A program made the translations under genes and the position numbers. Shown one piece after another: positions 57,194 to 64,000 of a DNA stretch of 64,000 bases. How positions within the stretch are numbered: the first letter of the stretch is position 1; each line of letters starts with the position of its first letter. The DNA is taken from NCBI RefSeq assembly GCF_003353055.1, contig NZ_QKWJ01000023.1:1-64000 (forward strand). The letters are read 5' to 3'. A model generated the notes under the pieces. That model had not been told where the DNA came from. It ran no database searches and was given only the letters and a program-made list of their open reading frames with translations. This DNA comes from Cupriavidus lacunae. GTDB taxonomy: Bacteria; Pseudomonadota; Gammaproteobacteria; Burkholderiales; Burkholderiaceae.

Positions 57194-58573
57194 ATGAGTG
57201 CAAGCGCAGAACATCTGCAACGCGGCCTGGGCGAACGGCATATCCGGCTGATGGCGCTGGGTTCGGCCATTGGCGTGGGCCTGTTCCTTGGCGCCGGCAA
57301 CGCCATCAAGATGGCCGGCCCCGCCATCATGCTGGGCTACCTGATCGGCGGCGCGATGATCTTCCTGATCATGCGCGCGCTGGGCGAAATGGCCGTGCAC
57401 AACCCCGTGGCCGGCTCCTTCTGCCGCTACGCGCAAGACCACATGGGCCCGCTGGCGGGCTACCTGACCGGCTGGAACTACTGGTTCCTGTGGCTGGTGA
57501 CCTGCGTGGCCGAGATCACCGCAGTGGCCATCTACATGGGCATGTGGTTCCCGGACGTGCCGCGCTGGATCTGGGCACTGGCCGCGCTGGCGGCGATGGG
57601 CTCGGTCAACCTGATGGCGGTCAAGGCCTATGGCGAGTTCGAGTTCTGGTTCGCCATGATCAAGATCGTCACCATCGTGCTGATGCTGTTCGGCGGCGGC
57701 GCGATGATCGTGTTCGGCTTCGGCAACGGCGGCGTCGCCACCGGCATCGCCAACCTGTGGCAGCACGGCGGCTTCATGCCCAACGGCGCCTCGGGCGTGC
57801 TGATGTCGCTACAGATGGTGATGTTCGCCTACCTGGGCGTGGAGATGATCGGCCTGACCGCCGGCGAGGCGCGCAACCCGAAGAAGTCGATCCCGGACGC
57901 GATCAACTCGGTGTTCTGGCGCATCCTGATCTTCTACGTGGGCGCGCTGTTCGTGATCCTGTCGCTGTATCCGTGGAACGAGATCAGCGGGCAGGGCAGC
58001 CCGTTCGTGCTGACCTTCGAGCGCCTGGGCATCAAGACCGCTGCCGGCATCATCAACTTCGTGGTGCTGACCGCGGCGCTGTCGTCGTGCAACGGCGGCA
58101 TCTTCAGCACCGGGCGCATGCTGTACAACCTGGCGCAGCAGGGCCAGGCGCCCGCTACCTTTGCCAGGGTCGACCGCAACGGCGTGCCGCGCCGCGCACT
58201 GCTGGTGTCGATCGGCGCGCTGCTGTGCGGCGTGCTGCTCAACTACCTGGTGCCGGAAAAGGTCTTTGTCTGGGTGACGGCGATCTCCACCTTCGGCGCG
58301 GTCTGGACCTGGGCCGTCATCCTGGTCACGCAGATCCAGTTCCGCCGCGGCCTGGCGCCGGCCGAGCGCAAGGCGCTGGCCTTCCGCATGCCGTTCTGGC
58401 CCTATGGCTCGTATATCGCGCTGGCCTTCCTGGCGCTGGTGGTGGCGCTGATGGCCTACTTCCCGGAGACCCGCGTGGCGCTGTATGTGGGCCCAGGCTG
58501 GCTGGTACTGCTGATGGTGTGCTACTACGCGCTGGACATGCGCTCGCGCGGGCCGGTCAGCTACCGCGCCTGA
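57194..58573 (+). CDS. Amino-acid permease (ProY/AAT-like, APC)
   Basis: Inner-membrane amino-acid:proton symporter of 459 residues with 12 helices. RHIRLMALGSAIGVGLFLGAGNAIKMAGPA is the AAT-family signature, with FAYLGVEMIGLTAGEARNPKKSIPDAIN later. It most resembles proline/GABA-type permeases. ATG 57194 (MSASAEH) is chosen; an in-frame ATG 7 codons upstream is also open. It is followed by the ferritin-like gene but probably not co-transcribed. Confidence 0.9.
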   Translation: MSASAEHLQRGLGERHIRLMALGSAIGVGLFLGAGNAIKMAGPAIMLGYLIGGAMIFLIMRALGEMAVHNPVAGSFCRYAQDHMGPLAGYLTGWNYWFLWLVTCVAEITAVAIYMGMWFPDVPRWIWALAALAAMGSVNLMAVKAYGEFEFWFAMIKIVTIVLMLFGGGAMIVFGFGNGGVATGIANLWQHGGFMPNGASGVLMSLQMVMFAYLGVEMIGLTAGEARNPKKSIPDAINSVFWRILIFYVGALFVILSLYPWNEISGQGSPFVLTFERLGIKTAAGIINFVVLTAALSSCNGGIFSTGRMLYNLAQQGQAPATFARVDRNGVPRRALLVSIGALLCGVLLNYLVPEKVFVWVTAISTFGAVWTWAVILVTQIQFRRGLAPAERKALAFRMPFWPYGSYIALAFLALVVALMAYFPETRVALYVGPGWLVLLMVCYYALDMRSRGPVSYRA

Positions 58574-58649
58574 TCCGCCGTTGGCGGGGTGCGCCGGCCG
58601 GCGCGCCTCGCTACAATGGCCCCCGGGCAATCCATCGCCAGGGGACCGC

Positions 58650-59639
58650 ATGTCCAAGACCACTGAGGCTGCAAACCGCGCGGCTACCACGCCGCCGCAA
58701 GACAGCGCCGCCGATGCCGAGGCGCGCGCACGGGCCGTCGCCGCAACGGTGGCCCGCACCGCTGTCGAGCAGGCCGACCATGCCTTGCGCCACTGGACCG
58801 ACCCGACCCCCGGGGCGGTGCGCATCGGCTCGCCGCAGCACCTGCAGATGTTCTGCAATATGCTGCTGCAGACCCACAACCCCTACAAACCCGCCGTGAT
58901 CGCATGGCCCGCGCTGTCGCCCGAGGCCCTGCACCGCGTCACCTCGCTGCCGATCTGGGATATCGCCGTGCAGACCGAGGGGCGCGCCTCGGTCCGCGTC
59001 AGGGCCTTTGCCGATTCCGTCAGCGATCCGCTGCTGCGCCGCGCGCTGGACATGGATGGCGGCGAGGAGGCGCGCCACAAGGTGGTGCTGTCGAAGCTGG
59101 TCGAGGCCTACGGCATCGCGCTCGCGCCTGAGCCGGACTACCCGCCGCCGGACGATCCCGAATGGGGCTGGCTGGTCACCGGCTACAGCGAGTGCATCGA
59201 CAGCTTTTTCGCCTTCGGCCTGTTTGCCGCGGCCAGGCGCTCGGGCTTCTTCCCCGCCGAACTGGTCGAGACCTTCGAGCCGGTGATCCAGGAGGAAGGG
59301 CGGCATATCCTGTTCTTCGTCAACTGGGCCGCCTGGTACCGGCGCAACCTGCCGTGGTGGCGCCGCGTGCCGTTCGCGCTGAAGGTGGCGCGGGTGTGGG
59401 CCTTCCTGATCTGGGAGCGCATCGGCATCGCCCACGGCATCGACACCGACGGCGTGGCGCAGGACGCCAACTTCACCGTGAACGGTTCCGCCGCGCTGGG
59501 CGAACCGCTGACCCCGGGCGCGATGATCGACCTGTGCCTGGCCGAAAACGACCGGCGCATGGCCGGCTACGACGCACGCCTGCTGCGCCCCGAAACCGTA
59601 CCGCGGCTGGCCCGGCTGGCGCGGCGCTTCGTCAAATAA
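58650..59639 (+). CDS. Ferritin-like diiron protein beside hpnB
   Basis: Soluble helical protein of 329 residues. Carboxylate and His ligands follow the ferritin-like pattern: Glu110, Glu140-x-x-His143 (EEARH), Glu181 and Glu216-x-x-His219 (EEGRH), on four predicted helices. This is a nonheme diiron oxygenase/oxidase fold; the reaction is unknown. GGGGA precedes ATG 58650. The next gene, hpnB, begins 8 bp later, so both are one operon and this protein may act on a hopanoid or its precursor. Confidence 0.75.
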   Translation: MSKTTEAANRAATTPPQDSAADAEARARAVAATVARTAVEQADHALRHWTDPTPGAVRIGSPQHLQMFCNMLLQTHNPYKPAVIAWPALSPEALHRVTSLPIWDIAVQTEGRASVRVRAFADSVSDPLLRRALDMDGGEEARHKVVLSKLVEAYGIALAPEPDYPPPDDPEWGWLVTGYSECIDSFFAFGLFAAARRSGFFPAELVETFEPVIQEEGRHILFFVNWAAWYRRNLPWWRRVPFALKVARVWAFLIWERIGIAHGIDTDGVAQDANFTVNGSAALGEPLTPGAMIDLCLAENDRRMAGYDARLLRPETVPRLARLARRFVK

Positions 59640-59647
59640 GGCAAGCC

Positions 59648-60790
59648 ATGCACATTGCGTTTGCGTTGTCGCTGCTGTCGCTCGTGATCTGGCTGGTCCT
59701 GATCTTTGCCCGCGCGGGCTTCTGGCGCGTGCGCAGGCCGCCGGCTGCGCCGGCCCCTGCGCACTGGCCCGAGGTGGTTGCCATCATCCCCGCACGCAAT
59801 GAAGCCGAGGTCATCGGCCGCGCGGTGGCGGGCATGCTGGGCCAGCGCTACCCCGGCCGGCTGGCGCTGGTGGTGGTGGACGACCACAGCCAGGACGGCA
59901 CCGCCGATATCGCCCGCGCCGCCGCGGCGGCCACGGCGCGCCCGCAGGGGCTGACCGTCATCGGCGCGCGCGAGCTGCCCGCCGGCTGGAGCGGCAAGGT
60001 CTGGGCGCAGTCCGAAGGACTGGCCGCCGCGGACCGCATCGCCCCGCAGGCCCGCTACGTCTGGCTGACCGATGCCGATATCTGGCACGGGCCCGGCGTA
60101 CTCGCGGCGCTGGTGGCGCGCGCCGAGGACGAACGGCGCGACCTGGTCTCGCTGATGGTCCGGCTGCGCTGCGAATCGGCGTGGGAACGGCTGATCGTGC
60201 CGGCTTTTGTCTTCTTCTTCGCCAAGCTCTACCCCTTCTCCCGCGTACGCGATGCCCGCAGCCGCGTGGCCGCCGCGGCCGGGGGCTGCATGCTGGCCAG
60301 CCGCGCCGCGCTGGCGCGCATCGGCGGCTTTGCCGCCATCCGCGGTGAACTGATCGACGACTGCAGCCTGGCCGCGCGCATCAAGCCCGGCGGCGCCATC
60401 CGGCTGGACCTGGCCGACGACAGCGTGTCGTTGCGGCCCTATGACGACTGGCGCAGCCTGTGGGACATGATCGCGCGCAGCGCCTATACGCAGCTGCGCT
60501 ATTCGCCGCTGCTGCTGGCCGGTGCGGTGGCGGGCATGGTCTTGACCTACCTGGTGCCGCCGGTGCTGGCGATCGGCTGGCGGCTGTGGCCGGCGTGGCT
60601 GGCCTGGGGCGCGATGACCCTGGCCTACCTGCCGATGCTGCGCGAATACCGGCAGCCGGCGTGGCTGGCGCCGCTGCTGCCAGTGACTGCGCTGTTCTAC
60701 CTGGGGGCGACCATCGACTCGGCGCGGCGCTACTGGCTGCGGCGCGGCGGGCAGTGGAAGGGCCGGGCGCAGGCGCCGGTGCGGTCCTGA
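59648..60790 (+). CDS. hpnB: Hopanoid-associated glycosyltransferase HpnB
   Basis: Family 2 glycosyltransferase of 380 residues with an N-terminal helix (about 3-22) and three or four C-terminal helices, so membrane bound. VAIIPARNEAEVIGRAV, VVVDDHSQDGTADIA and LTDADIWHGPG (DxD-type motif) form the nucleotide-sugar site; GELIDDCSLAARIK follows. It is part of the hopanoid gene set in many bacteria and is thought to help decorate the side chain. It starts 8 bp after the ferritin-like gene and ends convergent with hpnA. Confidence 0.9.
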   Translation: MHIAFALSLLSLVIWLVLIFARAGFWRVRRPPAAPAPAHWPEVVAIIPARNEAEVIGRAVAGMLGQRYPGRLALVVVDDHSQDGTADIARAAAAATARPQGLTVIGARELPAGWSGKVWAQSEGLAAADRIAPQARYVWLTDADIWHGPGVLAALVARAEDERRDLVSLMVRLRCESAWERLIVPAFVFFFAKLYPFSRVRDARSRVAAAAGGCMLASRAALARIGGFAAIRGELIDDCSLAARIKPGGAIRLDLADDSVSLRPYDDWRSLWDMIARSAYTQLRYSPLLLAGAVAGMVLTYLVPPVLAIGWRLWPAWLAWGAMTLAYLPMLREYRQPAWLAPLLPVTALFYLGATIDSARRYWLRRGGQWKGRAQAPVRS

Positions 60791-60805
60791 GCGCGCCCTG
60801 CGCCA

Positions 60806-61813
60806 TCAACGCTGGCCCAGGTACCCCTGCGCCCGGAACCACTCCAGCGCGTCCCGCAGGCCCTCCTGGTAGGGACGCGGCTGGTAGCCCAGCGCCTTGC
60901 GCGCCTTGTCAGAGGTAAAGAACATCCGGTACCGGGACATATTGAGCCCGTCGACAGTGATGAACGGCTCCCTGCCGGTAAAGCGTGCCGCCGCCTCCGC
61001 CCCATAGGCCAGCGGATACAGCGGCCAGCGCGGCAGTTGCACGGTCGGCGGACGCCGGCCGCACAGTTGCGCGATGTCGCGCAGCATCTGCTGCAGCATC
61101 ACGTCCTGGCCGCCCAGGATGTAGCGTTCGCCGGTCTGGCCGCGTTCCAGCGCCAGGAAATGCCCTTCGGCCACGTCGTCCACGTGGGCCAGGTTCAGGC
61201 CGGTATCGACAAAGGCCGGGATCTTGCCCGTGGCCGCCTCGACGATGATGCGCCCGGTCGGCGTGGGCCGCACGTCGCGCGGGCCGATCGGGGTGGACGG
61301 GTTGACGATGACCGCCGGCAGGCCACGCTCGGCCACCAGCTTTTCGACCACACGCTCGGCCAGCACCTTGCTGCGCTTGTAGGCGCCGATGGCCTCGTGC
61401 GGGCGCAGCGCCGCGGTCTCGTCCACCGGCGCGCGCGCGCCGGCCACGCGCAGCGTGGCCACGCTGCTGGTATAGACCACCCGCTCGACGCCAGCCCGCT
61501 GTGCGGCCTCCATCACGGCCAGGGTGCCGTCGACGTTGGTGCGCACGATGTCCTCTGGGTCCGGCGCCCACAGCCGGTAGTCGGCGGCCACATGGAACAG
61601 GTAGCGCACGCCCTGCAGCGCGGCGGCGACGGCGCCGGCGTCGCGCATGTCTCCCTCCGCCACGGTCACCGGCAACCCTGCCAGGTTGGTCCGCGGGCTT
61701 TGCGGGCGCACCAGCACGCGCACCCGGAAGCCGCGTGCCAGTGCCTGGCGCGCCACCGCAGAGCCCAGAAAGCCCGAGGCGCCTGTCACCAGCACGTCAT
61801 CGTTTTTCGTCAT
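60806..61813 (-). CDS. hpnA: Hopanoid-associated sugar epimerase HpnA
   Basis: SDR-family epimerase/dehydratase-like protein of 335 residues. The nucleotide fold VTGASGFLGSAVARQ is at the N-terminus; the active site has the YTSSVAT segment and the YKRSK motif (Tyr/Lys). Close to dihydroflavonol-4-reductase-like proteins annotated HpnA in hopanoid clusters. It is transcribed away from ispH, from a 219-bp divergent gap, and is convergent with hpnB. Confidence 0.88.
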   Translation of the reverse strand: MTKNDDVLVTGASGFLGSAVARQALARGFRVRVLVRPQSPRTNLAGLPVTVAEGDMRDAGAVAAALQGVRYLFHVAADYRLWAPDPEDIVRTNVDGTLAVMEAAQRAGVERVVYTSSVATLRVAGARAPVDETAALRPHEAIGAYKRSKVLAERVVEKLVAERGLPAVIVNPSTPIGPRDVRPTPTGRIIVEAATGKIPAFVDTGLNLAHVDDVAEGHFLALERGQTGERYILGGQDVMLQQMLRDIAQLCGRRPPTVQLPRWPLYPLAYGAEAAARFTGREPFITVDGLNMSRYRMFFTSDKARKALGYQPRPYQEGLRDALEWFRAQGYLGQR

Positions 61814-62032
61814 AAACCCGTTTTCCCATGAGACGAAGTCGCCGCAGCCAGGCTCGCGCTGACCACAGCGCCTCCAGACAAAGCCGGCGTGTCGGGTATA
61901 TAGTAACCACCGTGCGACGAAAATGTGATCTGCGGTGGATCTCCGGTAGGTCTTGGCTGGATGCCGGGTACATTTTTCGTCTCAATATCCCAAACACTGA
62001 AACCCGTTACAAAGGGTCGGGGGGCCTACTCC

Positions 62033-63046
62033 ATGCAGGTGATTCTTGCTCAGCCCCGGGGCTTCTGTGCCGGCGTGGTGCGTGCGATCGAGATTGTCGA
62101 CCGCGCCCTCGTCAAGCACGGCGCGCCGGTGTTCGTGCGGCATGAGATTGTGCATAACAAGCACGTCGTAGAGGGACTAAAGGAAAAAGGCGCGCGTTTC
62201 GTCGAGGAACTGGACGAAGTGCCGACCGGCGCCGTGACCATCTTCAGCGCGCACGGGGTCTCGCGCGCAGTCGTGGCCGATGCCAGCCAGCGCCAGCTGC
62301 ATGCCATTGACGCCACCTGCCCGCTGGTGATCAAGGTCCATACCCAGGGCCGCCAGTACGCCGCCAGCGGCCGTACGGTGATCCTGATCGGCCATGCCGG
62401 CCACCCCGAGGTGGAAGGCACCATGGGCCAGATCCCGGGCAAGGTGATCCTGGTGCAGAACGAGGCCGAGGTCGGCAAGCTCGAGCTGCCCGCCGACACC
62501 CCCGTCGCCTATGTCACCCAGACCACGCTGAGCGTGGACGACACCCGCAATATCATCGCGGCGCTCGGCCGCCGCTTCAGCAACCTGGTCGGCCCCGATA
62601 CCCGCGACATCTGCTACGCCACGCAGAACCGCCAGAGCGCGGTGCGCGACCTGTGCAAGCTGGCCGACGTGATCCTGGTGATCGGCGCGACCAACAGCTC
62701 AAACTCCAACCGCCTGCGTGAAATCGGCACCGAAAGCGGCGTGCCCAGCTACCTGATCGCCGAGGGCAGCGAGCTGGACCCGGCCTGGGTGCGCAACGCC
62801 AACGTGGTCGGCATCACCGCCGGCGCGTCCGCGCCCGAGGAAATGGTCGAGGACGTGATCGCGGCGCTGCGCCGGCTGGGCCCGGTCGAGGTCACCACCA
62901 TGGCCGGACGCGAGGAACATGCCGAATTCCGGCTGCCGGCCGAGCTGGTCGACGTGAAGACGCGCGCGCCGCAAGCGGCCCCGCGCAAGCCCGGCAAGGA
63001 AGCCGCCGCCGCACCAGTCACCGCCAACGAGAATATCGCCGGCTGA
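62033..63046 (+). CDS. ispH: 4-hydroxy-3-methylbut-2-enyl diphosphate reductase
   Basis: Last enzyme of the MEP pathway, of 337 residues. It converts HMBPP to IPP and DMAPP with an iron-sulfur cluster held by Cys12 (PRGFCAGV), Cys95 (DATCPLV) and Cys193 ([10 protein letters not shown]). Glu127 in HPEVEGT is the proton donor, and SSNSNRL lines the substrate site. The start ATG 62033 gives the normal [15 protein letters not shown]; 36 upstream codons are open but unlike the family. It lies 21 bp before hpnH and supplies isoprenoid units for hopanoids; it may be a second copy dedicated to that pathway. Confidence 0.94.
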   Translation: MQVILAQPRGFCAGVVRAIEIVDRALVKHGAPVFVRHEIVHNKHVVEGLKEKGARFVEELDEVPTGAVTIFSAHGVSRAVVADASQRQLHAIDATCPLVIKVHTQGRQYAASGRTVILIGHAGHPEVEGTMGQIPGKVILVQNEAEVGKLELPADTPVAYVTQTTLSVDDTRNIIAALGRRFSNLVGPDTRDICYATQNRQSAVRDLCKLADVILVIGATNSSNSNRLREIGTESGVPSYLIAEGSELDPAWVRNANVVGITAGASAPEEMVEDVIAALRRLGPVEVTTMAGREEHAEFRLPAELVDVKTRAPQAAPRKPGKEAAAAPVTANENIAG

Positions 63047-63067
63047 ACCAAACCAGAGGAAGTTGCC

Positions 63068-64000
63068 TTGGCCATTCCATTCCTGCAGGTCGCCCGCGTG
63101 GGCGCCTACATCGTCGGCAAGCATCTGTCGCGACAGAAACGCTATCCGCTTGCCCTGATGCTGGAACCGCTGTTCCGCTGCAACCTGGCCTGCTCAGGCT
63201 GCGGCAAGATCGATTATCCGGACCCCATCCTGAACCAGCGCCTGTCGGTGCAGGAATGCCTGGAGGCCGTAGATGAATGCGGCGCCCCGGTGGTCTCCAT
63301 CGCCGGCGGCGAACCGCTGCTGCACAAGGAAATGCCCGAGATCGTGCAAGGCATCATCGCGCGGCGCAAGTTCGTCTACCTGTGCACCAATGCGCTGCTG
63401 ATGGAAAAGAAGCTGGACCAGTACCAGCCCAGCCCGTATTTCGTCTGGTCGGTGCACCTGGACGGCGACCGCGAGATGCATGACCGCTCGGTGTGCCAGG
63501 AAGGCGTGTACGACCGCTGCGTCGAGGCGATCCGGCTGGCCAAGGAACGGGGCTTCCGCGTCAATATCAATTGCACGCTGTTCAACGATGCCCAGCCCGA
63601 GCGCGTGGCGAAGTTCTTCGACTCGGTCAAGGCACTGGGTGTGGACGGCATCACGGTGTCGCCGGGCTATGCCTATGAGCGCGCGCCGGACCAGCAGCAC
63701 TTCCTGAACCGCGGCAAGACCCGCCAGCTGTTCCGCGACATCCTCAGCCGCGGCCGCGCCGGCAAGAACTGGGCGTTCAGCCAGTCGACGCTGTTCCTGG
63801 ACTTCCTGGCCGGCAACCAGACCTACCACTGCACGCCGTGGGGCAACCCGGCGCGCACCGTGTTTGGCTGGCAGCGCCCGTGCTACCTGGTCGGAGAAGG
63901 CTACGCCGCCACCTTCCGCGAGCTGATGGACGAGACCGACTGGGACGCCTACGGCACCGGCAACTACGAGAAGTGCGCCGACTGCATGGTGCACAGCGGC
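63068..64000 (+). CDS. hpnH: Adenosylhopane synthase HpnH (5' part)
   Basis: Radical-SAM enzyme that joins 5'-deoxyadenosine to diploptene in hopanoid side-chain synthesis. The cluster-binding CxxxCxxC is Cys38, Cys42 and Cys45 (FRCNLACSGCGK). IAGGEPLLH and YLCTNALLM match the family. The start is TTG 63068, chosen because AGAGGAAG lies directly upstream and the protein begins in the normal place (AIPFLQVAR). 311 codons are open to the window end, so the C-terminus is missing. It is co-transcribed with ispH. Confidence 0.92.
   Translation, partial: MAIPFLQVARVGAYIVGKHLSRQKRYPLALMLEPLFRCNLACSGCGKIDYPDPILNQRLSVQECLEAVDECGAPVVSIAGGEPLLHKEMPEIVQGIIARRKFVYLCTNALLMEKKLDQYQPSPYFVWSVHLDGDREMHDRSVCQEGVYDRCVEAIRLAKERGFRVNINCTLFNDAQPERVAKFFDSVKALGVDGITVSPGYAYERAPDQQHFLNRGKTRQLFRDILSRGRAGKNWAFSQSTLFLDFLAGNQTYHCTPWGNPARTVFGWQRPCYLVGEGYAATFRELMDETDWDAYGTGNYEKCADCMVHSG

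Overview
The window is GC-rich, tightly packed DNA typical of a betaproteobacterium of the Burkholderiaceae. Gene style and content (several Bug-type solute receptors and LysR regulators, a Gram-negative porin of the Burkholderiales kind, hopanoid genes, many quaternary-amine and amino-acid transport genes) point to Cupriavidus or a close relative. This assignment is inference from gene content. There are no rRNA, tRNA or CRISPR loci. Most of the region looks like accessory or secondary-replicon metabolism.

Layout. (1) 1-10145, minus strand: a complete chaperone-usher fimbrial operon (major pilin, chaperone, usher, two tandem adhesin-like subunits) followed by a BvgS/EvgS-like hybrid sensor kinase. 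The partner response regulator is not in view. An inverted repeat TAAGG-N4-CCTTA occurs at three places in this locus, once directly abutting the predicted -35 of the pilin promoter. (2) 10541-17168: trehalase, an MdtD-like MFS exporter, and a divergent 953-residue protein fusing acyl carrier protein, fatty-acyl-AMP ligase and PlsC acyltransferase. Its stop codon is supplied by a 163-bp palindromic repeat. (3) 17166-28200: TonB-dependent receptor, flavodoxin-like protein, a frameshifted LysR regulator divergent from an M20 amidohydrolase plus MHS transporter, then a CoA-transferase / HpcH-lyase pair with its own LysR and a Bug receptor. (4) 28259-29544: a chemoreceptor with almost no periplasmic domain behind a sigma-28-type promoter. 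A class III aminotransferase follows.

(5) 31085-41324 is the most coherent metabolic island: an XRE-HTH regulator with two PAS domains, divergent from a CntA/YeaW-type Rieske oxygenase, a betaine-aldehyde-type dehydrogenase and a BetA-type choline dehydrogenase. A TorF-type porin, a small membrane protein, an APC permease and a CntB-type ferredoxin reductase follow. The same 32-bp palindrome lies just after the -10 boxes of two promoters (before the oxygenase and before the permease/reductase unit), so both units are probably controlled as one regulon by the XRE-PAS protein. The genes combine choline-to-betaine oxidation with Rieske attack on a quaternary amine.

(6) 41342-46616: an SRPBCC/ArsR pair with GCAAC repeats, then a MacA/MacB-like export system. 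(7) 46979-48131 is a gene-free stretch with two 273-bp inverted arms. (8) 48132-58573: general porin, class A penicillin-binding protein, DUF1501/DUF1800 pair, EamA transporter plus AraC regulator, amino-acid permease. (9) 58650-64000: a hopanoid locus with a ferritin-like diiron protein next to hpnB, hpnA on the opposite strand, then ispH and the start of hpnH, which runs off the window.
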